From Novipirellula artificiosorum (lineage in GTDB: Bacteria; Planctomycetota; Planctomycetia; Pirellulales; Pirellulaceae): DNA of 64,000 nt. Positions 9,697 through 18,713 of the stretch are shown here, in pieces. The stretch spans positions 522,526-586,525 of the forward strand of contig NZ_SJPV01000004.1 of NCBI RefSeq assembly GCF_007860135.1, written 5' to 3'. Under the pieces are notes generated by a model. The model searched no databases. It was not told where the DNA came from and was given only the letters and a program-made list of their open reading frames with translations. The position numbers were made by a program, and so were the translations under genes. The first letter of the stretch is position 1, and each line of letters starts with the position of its first letter.

Positions 9697-11823
9697 ATGA
9701 TTTTGTCACCCAATGTCTCCGGCAAGCTGTCCTGGAAAGGCGCATTGGCAATGGCCATCCTTGCCATCATCGCGTTGCCTTATTGGTCGCTGGCGCAGTC
9801 TGCAGCGGATCCACCGCAGACCGAAGCCTCGTCTATGCCCGAACTAGTCATTCAAGAGAGCAGTGAAGAAACAGCAATCACAGAGGAAGTCGTCGGAGAC
9901 ATTCGATACCTTCATCCGCCTGCCATCGCCCAGTCATTGATTGTGGAAGAAGGTGCCTGGGGGCCTAATGTTGACGGACTGAAAGCTGCATTCTTGATGA
10001 GCGACATCGTCGGACGATCCGATGACTCGATGTTCGTCAATGGCGCACTCGTTGTCAAAAACGTTAGTGAAGAGCCGGTTTGGTTTTCAGAGACGGCATC
10101 AACAGCCATTCCGAAGCTGTACAGCGTCGACGACAAAAGGATCGCGATTGAAACGGGGCCTTTTCTATCGACTGCAATCGGACATCGCTTCTATCAGGCT
10201 TGCAGCATCGTGCGGCGAACGATCCTCGCGCCGGGCGAACAATGCGTGCTTGATCGAGAGTGTGAATTGGCGGTCTACAGTCCGGATAGAAATACTCGAT
10301 GGGGAAATAGCATTCACACTGTTTTTGAGCGTGCAACTGTACCGCCGGGCAGATACTCCGTCGCGGTTGACTTTACTCCCGGACTTCAATCCGAAAGCTA
10401 TTGGAACGATCTTGTTGAACATAGCAAAATCGAGATTGCTCTACCTGACTTCTACGAGAATGGACAAGTCGTACCGCGAAGTGTGCCGGGTGAGTGGTAT
10501 GGATCACTGCAAACGGGCCGAGTTCAGCTCACTGCGTTCGATGGTAGCGACGCAACGAAGATCAACGAGTCGCGGAAAGTGCCTGCCGATGTCGCCGATA
10601 ATCTGCGAATCGGGAGTCGGAACGGACTTACCTTCTTTAAACGCGATGGAGTTTTACGACTGTACGATCAGCAAGTACCGCACGCGCTGGTGGCTTTTGT
10701 TCCCGCGCACGATGGCGTGTTCATTACCGAGGGTGTGCTCAAGCTACGTTCTACATGCTTACGCAATCTGCTGGATATATCCGAGCAGCAGGTGAAACTG
10801 ATTGACCTGTGTTCCGGCAATTTACTAACGCATTTCGTGCCAAATCAAGAAGGTGAACTCGAACTGCAAGACGCGAAGAACGCAGAAAGGGTGTCGAACA
10901 AAGTAAATCCTGGTCAGGAATCGACTTCCGAGCAAAATGATATTTCTCACACACTGGAACGCTGGGTTTCAGTGAGTCCGTTGAAGGTGACGGTCGCCTC
11001 TGCAGGAACGGCCAAAGTTCTTGACGACTACAGCGTGCGGCTGGATGGAGAGCGTGTCGAGATGGTTGTCGCGGACGCAAAGTTTGCATACCGTTGGTGC
11101 CCGGCTGGTGAATTCAAAATGGGTGCGTCCGAAGATGCACGAAGGGAGTATGGCGAACGTTTCGTACCACAGCAAGACGTGCTTATCTCAACCGGGTTTT
11201 GGATGCAGGAAACGGAAGTCACGCAATTGCAGTATGAGAAAGTGATGGGACAACGTCCGGCATTTTGGAATGTCAGTTTGCAGTCGGACGACATCTCACA
11301 ACACCCGGTTGAGCAGATTACGTGGTTCGAAGCAACGGAGTTTTGCGCGCGGCTATCGAACATGGATGTGGCGAATAACTATCGATTGCCAACCGAAGCC
11401 GAGTGGGAATACTCGTGTCGAGCCGGAACCACCACAACGCGTTACGGCGATCTCAAGGACATTGCCTGGACCTTTCAGACCACTGAAGAAGGCGGCGAAG
11501 GCGGCTCAGGGCACCGCCACGTCGGCAAGAAGAAACCGAACGCGTGGGGGCTCTACGATATGTTGGGCAATGTCGCCGAGTGGTGCTCCGACTGGCACGG
11601 GCCGCCTCCGTTGCAATTCATAGCCGACCCAACGGGACCTGAATCCGGTGAGAGCCGAATCGTTCGGGGCGACGATTGTTTCGCAGACTGTTCGGAAAGT
11701 TTTCCGGGTTGTCTGGCCGGAGCCCGCGCGAGTTGGCGACCGGACGACAGTAGCCGAATCATCGGGTTTCGTGTGGTACGTATTCCGGCCAATGCAGAAA
11801 AGGGGTCGCACATTGAGCAATAG
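9697..11823 (+). CDS. Secreted two-part protein: WG/GL module plus sulfatase-modifying-factor (FGE-like) domain
   Basis: The ATG at 9697 has GGAGA at 6 bp and is chosen over a TTG at 9691. An N-terminal hydrophobic signal or anchor is at about residues 15-34. Residues about 70-390 are homologous to the whole mature protein encoded at 47046-48167, including WGPNVDGLKAAF and LAPGEQCVL. Residues about 461-702 form an SUMF1/FGE-type domain, with FKMGASED, YRLPTEAEWEYSCRAGT and NAWGLYDMLGNVAEW. The usual RGGSW segment is replaced by RGDDC, so formylglycine-generating activity is doubtful and a binding role is possible. It is in the cassette 1 direction, and its paralogue occupies the equivalent place behind cassette 3. 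Confidence 0.88.
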   Translation: MILSPNVSGKLSWKGALAMAILAIIALPYWSLAQSAADPPQTEASSMPELVIQESSEETAITEEVVGDIRYLHPPAIAQSLIVEEGAWGPNVDGLKAAFLMSDIVGRSDDSMFVNGALVVKNVSEEPVWFSETASTAIPKLYSVDDKRIAIETGPFLSTAIGHRFYQACSIVRRTILAPGEQCVLDRECELAVYSPDRNTRWGNSIHTVFERATVPPGRYSVAVDFTPGLQSESYWNDLVEHSKIEIALPDFYENGQVVPRSVPGEWYGSLQTGRVQLTAFDGSDATKINESRKVPADVADNLRIGSRNGLTFFKRDGVLRLYDQQVPHALVAFVPAHDGVFITEGVLKLRSTCLRNLLDISEQQVKLIDLCSGNLLTHFVPNQEGELELQDAKNAERVSNKVNPGQESTSEQNDISHTLERWVSVSPLKVTVASAGTAKVLDDYSVRLDGERVEMVVADAKFAYRWCPAGEFKMGASEDARREYGERFVPQQDVLISTGFWMQETEVTQLQYEKVMGQRPAFWNVSLQSDDISQHPVEQITWFEATEFCARLSNMDVANNYRLPTEAEWEYSCRAGTTTTRYGDLKDIAWTFQTTEEGGEGGSGHRHVGKKKPNAWGLYDMLGNVAEWCSDWHGPPPLQFIADPTGPESGESRIVRGDDCFADCSESFPGCLAGARASWRPDDSSRIIGFRVVRIPANAEKGSHIEQ

Positions 11824-11955
11824 CGGTCAATCGTTCAGTCATTCGGTTGTGTTTGCCATAGGGACGGCAGCAGGCGCGGTGACAACGGTAAATGGAATGG
11901 TCATGGACGCCAGTCTAATATCGGAGGAAGCAGGTAAGCGTATTCTCATCTCCCA

Positions 11956-12990
11956 TCACTTGCTGTTTTCGATGGACTTCAATTCGTTCAGGCGTTCGTC
12001 CGTAGCTGCGAGGACGCCGTTGTCGGGGTCGACGAATGCAAACAGTCGCCGATCAACGTTGTCAAGATACCTGGGCGGGTGATCGCGTGTGGATGGGATA
12101 ACTCGCAGAAAGAGGAGCATGCGATCAAGATCGGTGGCGTATTCGAGAGTCAATCGCGCGGTAATCATTGCCTCATCGTTCTTGGAGCTGGCTACTTCAA
12201 GAAAATTCTCTTTGTCCTTCGGCACGTCTCGCGAGTCCTTAATACGGCGTTCAATCATGAAGCTCATGTAGTCAACGCCTGCCGAAACCCGCTTTGCAAT
12301 GACAATATCGGATGCGTCATCATAGAGTTGCTTGACGATGGCCTTCTTCTCGACTTCCAGGTCTGCTTTGCGGATTTGCTCTCGCTCCCGTTGTTTTTCC
12401 TGTTCACGCTGATTTCGCGCGGCAATCTGCTGTTCAATGTAATTCCTGGTCCATGCTAGCTCCTCGGCGGTATAGGGAAATCGGTGGCCAATGCTCGGAA
12501 CCTCGTCGGGACGTTGTGACGAATCGGGGCCATAGCAAGTCGCGATCCACTGAGTCCCAAGCTTTGGTGGTGGGAAGGCGGTTTGCTTCCACGCGATCAA
12601 GTCCGGATTGTCTTCCCCGCCGGTGTCGATGTAGTGGGGTGGTGGCAACCAGAATGCTTCAATCCGACGTTCAGCGAATTCGCCACGAACAATCTCGCCT
12701 ACGGTGATTTGCAGTTTGGGCGGATTGGCATTGGTGAACGGCCCTTTGCCGACGACTGTCTCTACCGTGATCTGCGCCACTGCATCAGCCGCCAGAAGCT
12801 CCCAAAGAGGATCGGCAGACGCACCGCCAAAAGCGTTTCCGGACACAGAAGAGGTGGATTGAAATTCACTGCTCGGCGTCGTGATTTCGGATTTTGATGC
12901 GTCACGTTCTGCGATGCGTGTCGAATCGGTGCAACCACACAGTGTGAACCATGCGACGACAGTCACGGAAATGACAAGAGTTCGTGCCAT
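11956..12990 (-). CDS. Lipoprotein with charged coiled coil, unknown function
   Basis: A 344-residue product. The N terminus has a short basic start, a hydrophobic core and a lipobox ending TLCGC (Cys20), indicating a lipoprotein. A strongly charged Gln/Arg/Glu-rich helix at about residues 185-225 (nucleotides about 12320-12435) is likely a coiled coil. No enzymatic motif is visible. The start codon overlaps the stop of the upstream lipoprotein gene as TAATG, so the two are translationally coupled. Confidence 0.78.
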   Translation of the reverse strand: MARTLVISVTVVAWFTLCGCTDSTRIAERDASKSEITTPSSEFQSTSSVSGNAFGGASADPLWELLAADAVAQITVETVVGKGPFTNANPPKLQITVGEIVRGEFAERRIEAFWLPPPHYIDTGGEDNPDLIAWKQTAFPPPKLGTQWIATCYGPDSSQRPDEVPSIGHRFPYTAEELAWTRNYIEQQIAARNQREQEKQREREQIRKADLEVEKKAIVKQLYDDASDIVIAKRVSAGVDYMSFMIERRIKDSRDVPKDKENFLEVASSKNDEAMITARLTLEYATDLDRMLLFLRVIPSTRDHPPRYLDNVDRRLFAFVDPDNGVLAATDERLNELKSIENSK

Positions 12991-13619
12991 TATTTTCCTG
13001 ACGAAAGACGGTACTTGAGGAACTCGCGTTTCAGTGTATCCCGAGCGTGCTGAAACTTCTTACTGTCCAGTGCGTCCAGAAGGTCACGACGATCATTGAC
13101 GCTGGGTGCCAATCGGGCGAGCCCCGGATCCGACATCGCAAGGTGGGCATCGGGATTCAGACCAAACGCGAGATTGATCGCTAATAGGGACAGTTGCATC
13201 TCTTGCAGCGTACTATCCGGCGGAAAAGCACCAATGTTAAATCGAATGAGGTACTCCCCCGCGATCGGTTCCGTCGTGCGCCATTCCCGCCGTTCGACAT
13301 CATACTGTAGCTGAAACCCTTTCGACGCGAGATGCTCGACAAAGCGAGTGATCTGTACGTTGTGCGGCTCCTGAGCAAGCGGCAGTTGTCTCTGTTCAAT
13401 CACCACGTTGTCTGCGTCTGCGGCGGTTGACCGGGATACCCAGGGATGCGAGTGAGCGTAGAACGGATCCTCAGCCGAGGAATCCGATGCTGAAATCGAT
13501 TCAGACGATTCTCCACCATTGCTGGTCCCACCACGCATGGAATCTGTCGGACCGGGTTGACATCCGACAGCGATGCCGAGAAGTACCGGAAAAATGTATT
13601 TGTGACGAAAGGCCGGCAT
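12990..13619 (-). CDS. Small lipoprotein, unknown function; leader duplicated at 14685
   Basis: A 209-residue product with lipobox GIAVGC (Cys20), followed by a low-complexity Ser/Gly/Glu linker (DSMRGGTSNGGES). The same leader and linker occur in the lipoprotein at 14284-14799, whose mature domains are otherwise unrelated. It is coupled by TAATG to the next lipoprotein gene. No family recognised. Confidence 0.78.
   Translation of the reverse strand: MPAFRHKYIFPVLLGIAVGCQPGPTDSMRGGTSNGGESSESISASDSSAEDPFYAHSHPWVSRSTAADADNVVIEQRQLPLAQEPHNVQITRFVEHLASKGFQLQYDVERREWRTTEPIAGEYLIRFNIGAFPPDSTLQEMQLSLLAINLAFGLNPDAHLAMSDPGLARLAPSVNDRRDLLDALDSKKFQHARDTLKREFLKYRLSSGK
13505..13582 (-). repeat. Lipoprotein-leader repeat, copy 1
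   Basis: A 78-bp block aligned without gaps to 14685-14762; I count about 65 of 78 matching bases by hand. It encodes the end of the signal peptide and the Ser/Gly linker of two otherwise different lipoproteins. It looks like duplication followed by divergence or domain swapping. Confidence 0.75.
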
Positions 13620-13732
13620 GTCGGCATACTCGACGGCGAGTGGAAAACGGATTCATGGCTCATGACTGCAACGATTCCATTCTACCCTTGGGAAACAATC
13701 GCCATCGTCGGTTGTTCGGCACCCGTCACGGG

Positions 13733-14173
13733 TTAATGGTCGGGAAAGTATGAACCAACATCGATCAGGTAGTAGGTTTTGGACTGTTTGGCGTCCGGTG
13801 ATTCATCGCCTATGGAGATTCCCAATCGACATTTTGTCGCCAGCTCGCGTGACATGTAAAGCGAGACCTGTTGATCCTCGCCATGACTTCCGGCTGTCGC
13901 CGCAACTGGAATGCGACCGATCTGCTTTCGTTTGGTATCCCTTTGAATACGCTGATCGTAGACGTGCAGGTTCGCACCTACAAATCGCTCGTCGATTCGC
14001 TTTGCGATGGAGACGGTGATTATCGTATTCCCGTATTTCTCGACGACGGAAACCACGAAGCGATCGCCGGCCCGCTCCCTCTGCGTTGTTTTGTCGAATT
14101 GGACAGTGGAAACATCGGCATTTACCATCGCCACCGCTGAACAAGTGAGGATGGACGCAAATAGAATTCTCAT
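13733..14173 (-). CDS. Small secreted protein, unknown function
   Basis: A 146-residue product with a typical signal peptide (MRILFASILTCSAVAMVNA) followed by a basic, beta-rich mature region. There are no Cys pairs or catalytic motifs. It lies between two lipoprotein genes on the same strand, with gaps of about 110 bp on each side, so a common transcript is possible. The weak signal is its N-terminal secretion sequence; no family recognised. Confidence 0.68.
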   Translation of the reverse strand: MRILFASILTCSAVAMVNADVSTVQFDKTTQRERAGDRFVVSVVEKYGNTIITVSIAKRIDERFVGANLHVYDQRIQRDTKRKQIGRIPVAATAGSHGEDQQVSLYMSRELATKCRLGISIGDESPDAKQSKTYYLIDVGSYFPDH

Positions 14174-14283
14174 TGGGCATTTCTCCTTGCCGCCGAACGA
14201 TTGCTAACCCCGTTAGGCCGTTAGGCGGCAGTTGACATTGATCGCAGGAAACGTTGCTTGGTTCGCCGTCCGTGATGCATCGA

Positions 14284-14799
14284 TCAGCCTTCGGGGACAA
14301 TCCACAATACCAGAAGTCGACCAGTATCGACGTCAATATACCCTTCGATTGAATTTCCGAAGGTGCCGAAAGACATGATCTCCCAGCAGTTACCAGCTTG
14401 TCCACGCAGATCGTCGATTGTCCCGAACAAGATCAGCGATTGCCGTTCATCTTGCCTTAAGGTGCCGTCGATTCTCTGAAAACATGCTTGACAGGTCAGT
14501 CGGCGAGCATGCAAGTGCTCTCGATCCTTGATAGCACGCACGGCGAACGCCTGACGGTCTGAGGACAAATCCTCTGGCAGCGAGTTGAATGCTTGTACCT
14601 GAAATGCGTCGAGTGCTGAGTCAGCGTTTTCGGGGCCGACCACAGAACCAGATTCACCCACCGGCATGGAAGAAGTTATTTCGGGCGATTCTCCGCCATT
14701 GCTGGTTGCAGGACGCATGGAATCTTTCGCACCGGGACTACATCCTACAGCGATGCCAAGAATTGCAAGAATCGCGATTTTGTCGAGTCTGGCAGCCAT
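14284..14799 (-). CDS. Small lipoprotein, unknown function
   Basis: The start was moved from 14859 to the ATG at 14799 because MAARLDKIAILAILGIAVGC gives a proper lipoprotein signal with Cys20. The linker DSMRPATSNGGES matches the lipoprotein at 12990-13619. The mature part contains a CQAC pair (about residue 107) and ends in a hydrophobic strand. Function unknown. Confidence 0.72.
   Translation of the reverse strand: MAARLDKIAILAILGIAVGCSPGAKDSMRPATSNGGESPEITSSMPVGESGSVVGPENADSALDAFQVQAFNSLPEDLSSDRQAFAVRAIKDREHLHARRLTCQACFQRIDGTLRQDERQSLILFGTIDDLRGQAGNCWEIMSFGTFGNSIEGYIDVDTGRLLVLWIVPEG
14685..14762 (-). repeat. Lipoprotein-leader repeat, copy 2
   Basis: Partner of 13505-13582 (about 65 of 78 bases identical by hand count). 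It covers the lipobox and linker codons of the lipoprotein starting at 14799. Confidence 0.75.
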
Positions 14800-14947
14800 A
14801 TGAATAGACGATTCCAAATGGGAAATAGATCCGCACGTATGGATGATTATGACTAGCACGTGCCATGGTCCTCGAACAAAACCGTTTCAGAACGATGGTA
14901 ACCGTGACGCGCAAGTCATAATACTCGACCGTAGCAAAGTTTAATGT

Positions 14948-15121
14948 TCAATGCGAGCAGCGGCAGCGTGAGCGAGGCCATGAATCGGGCGGCAATTCCG
15001 ACAGATCGTCCGGCCGTGTGCCGGAGAGCTGCGCGAGGAGGTCCCGAACGAAGGCAAACGGCTCGACTTGGTTCGCCTGCGCACTGTCCATTCCCCGCGC
15101 TACCGAAAGCAATCCGGACGG
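14948..15121 (-). pseudogene. IS66-family transposase C-terminal remnant
   Basis: On the minus strand one frame is open from an in-frame stop at about 15122 to TGA at 14948. It reads LLSVARGMDSAQANQVEPFAF followed directly by VRDLLAQL and a DDLSELPPDSW ending. This matches the C-terminal pattern of IS66 transposases (NxxPFxYLRDxL, then xxLxELLPDxW). No DDE core or ORF1/ORF2 partner is present. The rest of the 14800-15198 gap holds nothing else I can recognise. A longer ORF in another frame of the same strand (14916-15236) is a shadow. Confidence 0.65.
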
Positions 15122-15198
15122 TCAAACAGGAGACGGCGATAGGGCGAATCAAGGACCGTCGATGACGAGGCTGTTGGTTTCTTGGGCTTGCGGAACTC

Positions 15199-15227
15199 TT
15201 GACACGCGACAGGTGCATTGCTAGAGT
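15199..15227 (+). promoter_or_regulatory. Sigma-70-type promoter of the GntR/ABC operon
   Basis: TTGACA (15199-15204), a 17-bp spacer and TAGAGT (15222-15227). The start codon at 15237 is only 9 bp past the -10 box, so the transcript would be leaderless or nearly so. Confidence 0.72.
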
Positions 15228-15234
15228 AATGCAC
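15213..15234. promoter_or_regulatory. Inverted repeat over the -10 box, probable GntR operator
   Basis: GTGCATT (15213-15219) and AATGCAC (15228-15234) are exact reverse complements around an 8-bp centre that contains the -10 hexamer. Position and size suit a dimeric GntR-family repressor controlling its own operon. Confidence 0.7.
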
Positions 15235-15236
15235 AT

Positions 15237-15641
15237 ATGCAGTCGAGCGAACTTTCATTTTCCGTCTCACCGTCGTCTGGTGTGCCGATTTACCGGCAGA
15301 TCATTGACCAGGTCAACGCGCTCGTGGTCAGTGGACGGCTGAAGCCTGGTGATGGGCTGCCAAGCATTCGAAAACTGGCTGAGTCGCTGGAAGTCAACAT
15401 GATGACGGTCAGCAAAGCTTACGCTCGACTGGAGGTTGACGGCGTCCTGATCCGCATGCGGGGCGTGGGAATGGCGGTCGCTGAACAATCCGTTCCAAAT
15501 TCGGCGACCGTCAAGGATCGGCAAGCAGAACTTCGGACGCTGATCGAGCAGGCCGTGTTGCGTGGATTGCAATTGAGACTTACCGATCGGCAAATCGTCG
15601 CCGTCGTGGAATCCATCTTACGAGAGAATCGCAATGAATAA
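15237..15641 (+). CDS. GntR-family (YtrA-type) transcriptional regulator
   Basis: A 134-residue protein. It has an N-terminal winged HTH (PIYRQIIDQVNALVVSGRL, then LPSIRKLAESLEVNMMTVSKA, residues about 18-75) and only a short C-terminal helical tail. That is the size and layout of the YtrA subfamily, which usually controls a neighbouring ABC transporter. Its stop overlaps the ATPase gene by 8 bp. The promoter/operator at 15199-15234 predicts autorepression; the ligand is unknown. Confidence 0.92.
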   Translation: MQSSELSFSVSPSSGVPIYRQIIDQVNALVVSGRLKPGDGLPSIRKLAESLEVNMMTVSKAYARLEVDGVLIRMRGVGMAVAEQSVPNSATVKDRQAELRTLIEQAVLRGLQLRLTDRQIVAVVESILRENRNE

Positions 15642-16527
15642 GCCAGACGTCCGCATCGAAATATCAAAACTCTGCAAGTCGTTTGCGAAGCACCCGGTCC
15701 TTCAGGATGTTGATTGGTGCATTCCGTCTGGCACCGTGGTGGGATTGCTGGGAACCAATGGCTCTGGAAAGACCACGCTGATTCAATGCTTGCTGGGATT
15801 GTTGAAAGCGGATTCCGGCCGCGTGACGATCGACGACGAGGACGCCTGGGATTTGTCTGCCAATACAAAGGCACGCATCGGTTACGTCGATCAACGACCA
15901 CAGTTCTACCCGTGGATGAACGGAGCAGACCTGTTGAAATACGTGGGAGCGATGTACCCGCACTGGAATGATGCGCTGTGTGCCGAACTTGCGAAGCAAT
16001 GGATTGTCCCGTTGTCAAAACCCTTCGGAAAACTCTCGCCCGGCGAGCAGCAAAAGGTTGCTATTCTAACAGCTTTGGGCAACGAACCCGATTTGCTGAT
16101 TCTCGACGAACCGGTCAGCAGCCTCGATCCGCTGGCACGACGTGCTTTTCTGAAATCGCTGCTCGAAATCGCACGCAATGAAAGTCGGACGATCGTCTTT
16201 TCGACGCATATCACATCGGATGTCGAACGGGTTGCCTCGCACGTCGCGTTTCTGCATGAAGGCAAGATACAGTGGTTCGACGAACTGGACGTAACGAAGG
16301 AACGCATTCGGCGTCTGCGATTCCGATCGAATCAGGATTTCCCGACAACCCTTTCGATTCCTGGGGCACTGCATGTTCAGGTTGATGGTTCGATGGCGGT
16401 GGCAGCAGTGGCGGGAACGGAGAAAGCTGACATCGATGCTGTTTGCGCTCGTTATGACGCATCCGTCGAAGTCGAAGAACTGAACTTGGAAGAAATTTTC
16501 CTGGAGCTGCATCATGTGGACGCGTAG
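15634..16527 (+). CDS. ABC transporter ATP-binding protein
   Basis: A 297-residue ATPase with Walker A GTNGSGKTTL (about 40-49), signature LSPGEQQKV (about 134) and Walker B LLILDEP (about 155). The switch His lies in FSTHITSDVE (about 190-195). The C-terminal 80 residues form a divergent accessory part. It belongs to the CcmA/YtrB-like exporter ATPase group found behind YtrA regulators. It overlaps the regulator by 8 bp and the membrane gene by 14 bp, so the three form one translationally coupled operon. Confidence 0.93.
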   Translation: MNKPDVRIEISKLCKSFAKHPVLQDVDWCIPSGTVVGLLGTNGSGKTTLIQCLLGLLKADSGRVTIDDEDAWDLSANTKARIGYVDQRPQFYPWMNGADLLKYVGAMYPHWNDALCAELAKQWIVPLSKPFGKLSPGEQQKVAILTALGNEPDLLILDEPVSSLDPLARRAFLKSLLEIARNESRTIVFSTHITSDVERVASHVAFLHEGKIQWFDELDVTKERIRRLRFRSNQDFPTTLSIPGALHVQVDGSMAVAAVAGTEKADIDAVCARYDASVEVEELNLEEIFLELHHVDA

Positions 16528-18571
16528 CTATTGGGTTTTCATAACCTACTTAAAGCGACCTTTGTCGTGGCTATTTGCCGTGGCTGCGGTCCTTTGTTCG
16601 GTCGTGCTTTACAACTTGATCGATGACAAGGTTCGGAGCGTCGACAACGAAGTTCTTTCGGGCAAGGTGATCAGTTCCTTTGAGCAACTGGAAAGCGTGC
16701 TCGCGGGTGATCCCGCAAGACCTGTTGAGCTCGACTATGGACAACTCTTCGGACTCGCCACGCGCAAGGTGTTTCCGCATCCTCGTAGCGAGATGCTTCA
16801 TATCGGTCCAGAAGAACAGGCGTTGATCCATGCCGCTCTCGAACCCGTAGAAAACCTGAAAAATGTTGTGGCGATGAAGGCAGGTCATGCGGTTGATCAA
16901 GCGACCATCAATCGCATTGCCAAGTTCAAGACGTTGAAGCGATTGTCGATTTTTGCAGACCTTGGTTATGAATCGCTGGACTTTCAGCCGCTGAGCAACC
17001 TCTCCGAACTTGAAGTGCTTCAACTGGGTGTGGTCAATCGTGTCGAATCGCTGAGGCCGTTGGCAGAGTTACCGAACTTGCACACGCTTGGAATCGGATA
17101 CCCGATGCTGTTGCATAAGCATGGTCTGGACGAGTTTGCCAGGCTTCCGCACTTGCGAACTCTCTCGTTGCCCGATTTGCGTTCCTATCGAGGGCTTCAA
17201 GACAGCGTGGGCAAATTGCGGCAATCCAAGACGTTACAGCGAATCAACTACGGTGTTTCCTGGGACGATGCCGATGCGTTGGCTGACATGCGATCGCTAG
17301 TCGCAGGGATTGACGTCGAACCCTCGAAGTATCGTCCCGCCCGGCACGTGGTTCTGTTCTTTGCACTGCTCGCCGTCGCGATTGCAGGATTCCCGACGAT
17401 GCATCTCGCTGGCCAACTTTCACTGCCATCGTCCTATTTGGTTCCGCTGTATCGTGCGCCTCACTATCTTGTTGCCTGCCTGTTGATCACAACGCTGATT
17501 AGTTTGGCGACTGCCGGGCTGGTCAGTCTCGGTGCGAATGCATTGACGGCATCGTCGTTGATGCTCTGCGTTGCTAGCCTGAATGTTTGGTCTGGAACCC
17601 GAGTCCTTCGCAAAGGCAACGTCACTGCGAAGACTTGGTTTGTGAATCTACTGGTAGCGTTACCCGTCAGTTTATTTCCGTTTCTTCTCCTTGCATCGAG
17701 CTTCTCTCGTCCCATGTGGGTGGAAAACTATCTGATGTCAGACCAGGTCGTGATTCCGTTGTTGTGTCTTGTGATCGCGGCGCGGCTGGGCTGGCTCGCC
17801 TACTGCAATCTCGAATCGCGACTGGCAACGCGAATCGAACTCGGCCTGCCCGCTGTCTTGTCGTTCCACGATCTTCAGGCACTTAGTGCCGCACAGGCTG
17901 ACACTTCTTCATCGGCATTGTCTGGCAACCCTCAAATGGCAGTGGGCATGAAGTTGCCGATTGTTGCCAAAGCAGCACTGGCCGTGACGCTGTTGGCGAT
18001 ACCGCTACGAGCGCTCGGCTACGAAGACCTTGGGCGAACCGCGGCGATGACTTGCCTCGGTGCATTTTTCTTATGTGTGTACCTGACGGGAGTGAAGTGG
18101 TGGAAGGAAATGCCGTACTTTGCCGCCACAACGACGCGGCCGCCAGATCGAATGGGGCATGTCAATCGACTGATGCGAGGCATCACTGCAGATCTCGTTG
18201 CTTTGGCGCCCTTGCTATTGGCCTGCATTGTTGCCACCAGCCTCTTTGGCCCTTGGCACTGGGAAGGAATCGGGCTGCGTTTCTTGCACGGCGTCGTCGC
18301 GGTTGCCAGCATCACACTGGCCGTTTACGCGGTCATTCTTTGGATCGTGGCGATTCGTAGCGTCATTGGAATCGCGATCCTAGCCTTTGTCTGCTACATG
18401 CCGTGTTCCATGATGGTGATGCAGGTCGCCGTGATTGACCGCATGGCATCGCCACTACTATCGGGGATCACGGTCGTGCTTTCCGGTTGCGCTTTCGCGT
18501 TGATTTCAGTCGCAGCAATCTATTTCGCAAGACGGTACTTTGCCCGAATCGAATGGGCACGATTCCATTGA
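16514..18571 (+). CDS. ABC-transporter permease-like protein with a leucine-rich-repeat insert
   Basis: A 685-residue protein. A first TM helix (about 17-35) is followed by a soluble region. Residues about 130-250 of it show LRR spacing (LKRLSIF, LEVLQLG, LHTLGIG, LRTLSLP). About ten more TM helices run from residue 277 to the end. GGAG precedes the ATG by 8 bp. Context makes it the membrane partner of the ATPase. An LRR domain between the first two helices of an ABC permease is unusual and suggests a protein-binding extracytoplasmic loop. Substrate unknown. Confidence 0.8.
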   Translation: MWTRSYWVFITYLKRPLSWLFAVAAVLCSVVLYNLIDDKVRSVDNEVLSGKVISSFEQLESVLAGDPARPVELDYGQLFGLATRKVFPHPRSEMLHIGPEEQALIHAALEPVENLKNVVAMKAGHAVDQATINRIAKFKTLKRLSIFADLGYESLDFQPLSNLSELEVLQLGVVNRVESLRPLAELPNLHTLGIGYPMLLHKHGLDEFARLPHLRTLSLPDLRSYRGLQDSVGKLRQSKTLQRINYGVSWDDADALADMRSLVAGIDVEPSKYRPARHVVLFFALLAVAIAGFPTMHLAGQLSLPSSYLVPLYRAPHYLVACLLITTLISLATAGLVSLGANALTASSLMLCVASLNVWSGTRVLRKGNVTAKTWFVNLLVALPVSLFPFLLLASSFSRPMWVENYLMSDQVVIPLLCLVIAARLGWLAYCNLESRLATRIELGLPAVLSFHDLQALSAAQADTSSSALSGNPQMAVGMKLPIVAKAALAVTLLAIPLRALGYEDLGRTAAMTCLGAFFLCVYLTGVKWWKEMPYFAATTTRPPDRMGHVNRLMRGITADLVALAPLLLACIVATSLFGPWHWEGIGLRFLHGVVAVASITLAVYAVILWIVAIRSVIGIAILAFVCYMPCSMMVMQVAVIDRMASPLLSGITVVLSGCAFALISVAAIYFARRYFARIEWARFH

Positions 18572-18713
18572 TACCGATTGAGTTTGAATATCACGCCGGC
18601 GATTGTCTGCATCTTGATGGAGCGTAGCAGAGTGGTCCCTAAAAGGTCACAAAATTTCTTCCAGTCGTGTCAAATTTCGGGCGCGGGCTGCGTAATCCTT
18701 TGTAAGAGGGATA

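Noticed and set aside
10022..10795. 257-codon plus-strand frame inside the 9697 gene
   Set aside because: Overlaps a homologous, conserved reading frame; composition is Arg/Ser-rich and it has no start signal.
13803..14405. 200-codon minus-strand frame between lipoprotein genes
   Set aside because: Covers two better-supported genes with signal peptides (13733-14173 and 14284-14799) in other frames.
14916..15236. 106-codon minus-strand ORF upstream of the GntR gene
   Set aside because: Runs in a different frame over the IS66 remnant and over the GntR promoter; no coding signature of its own.
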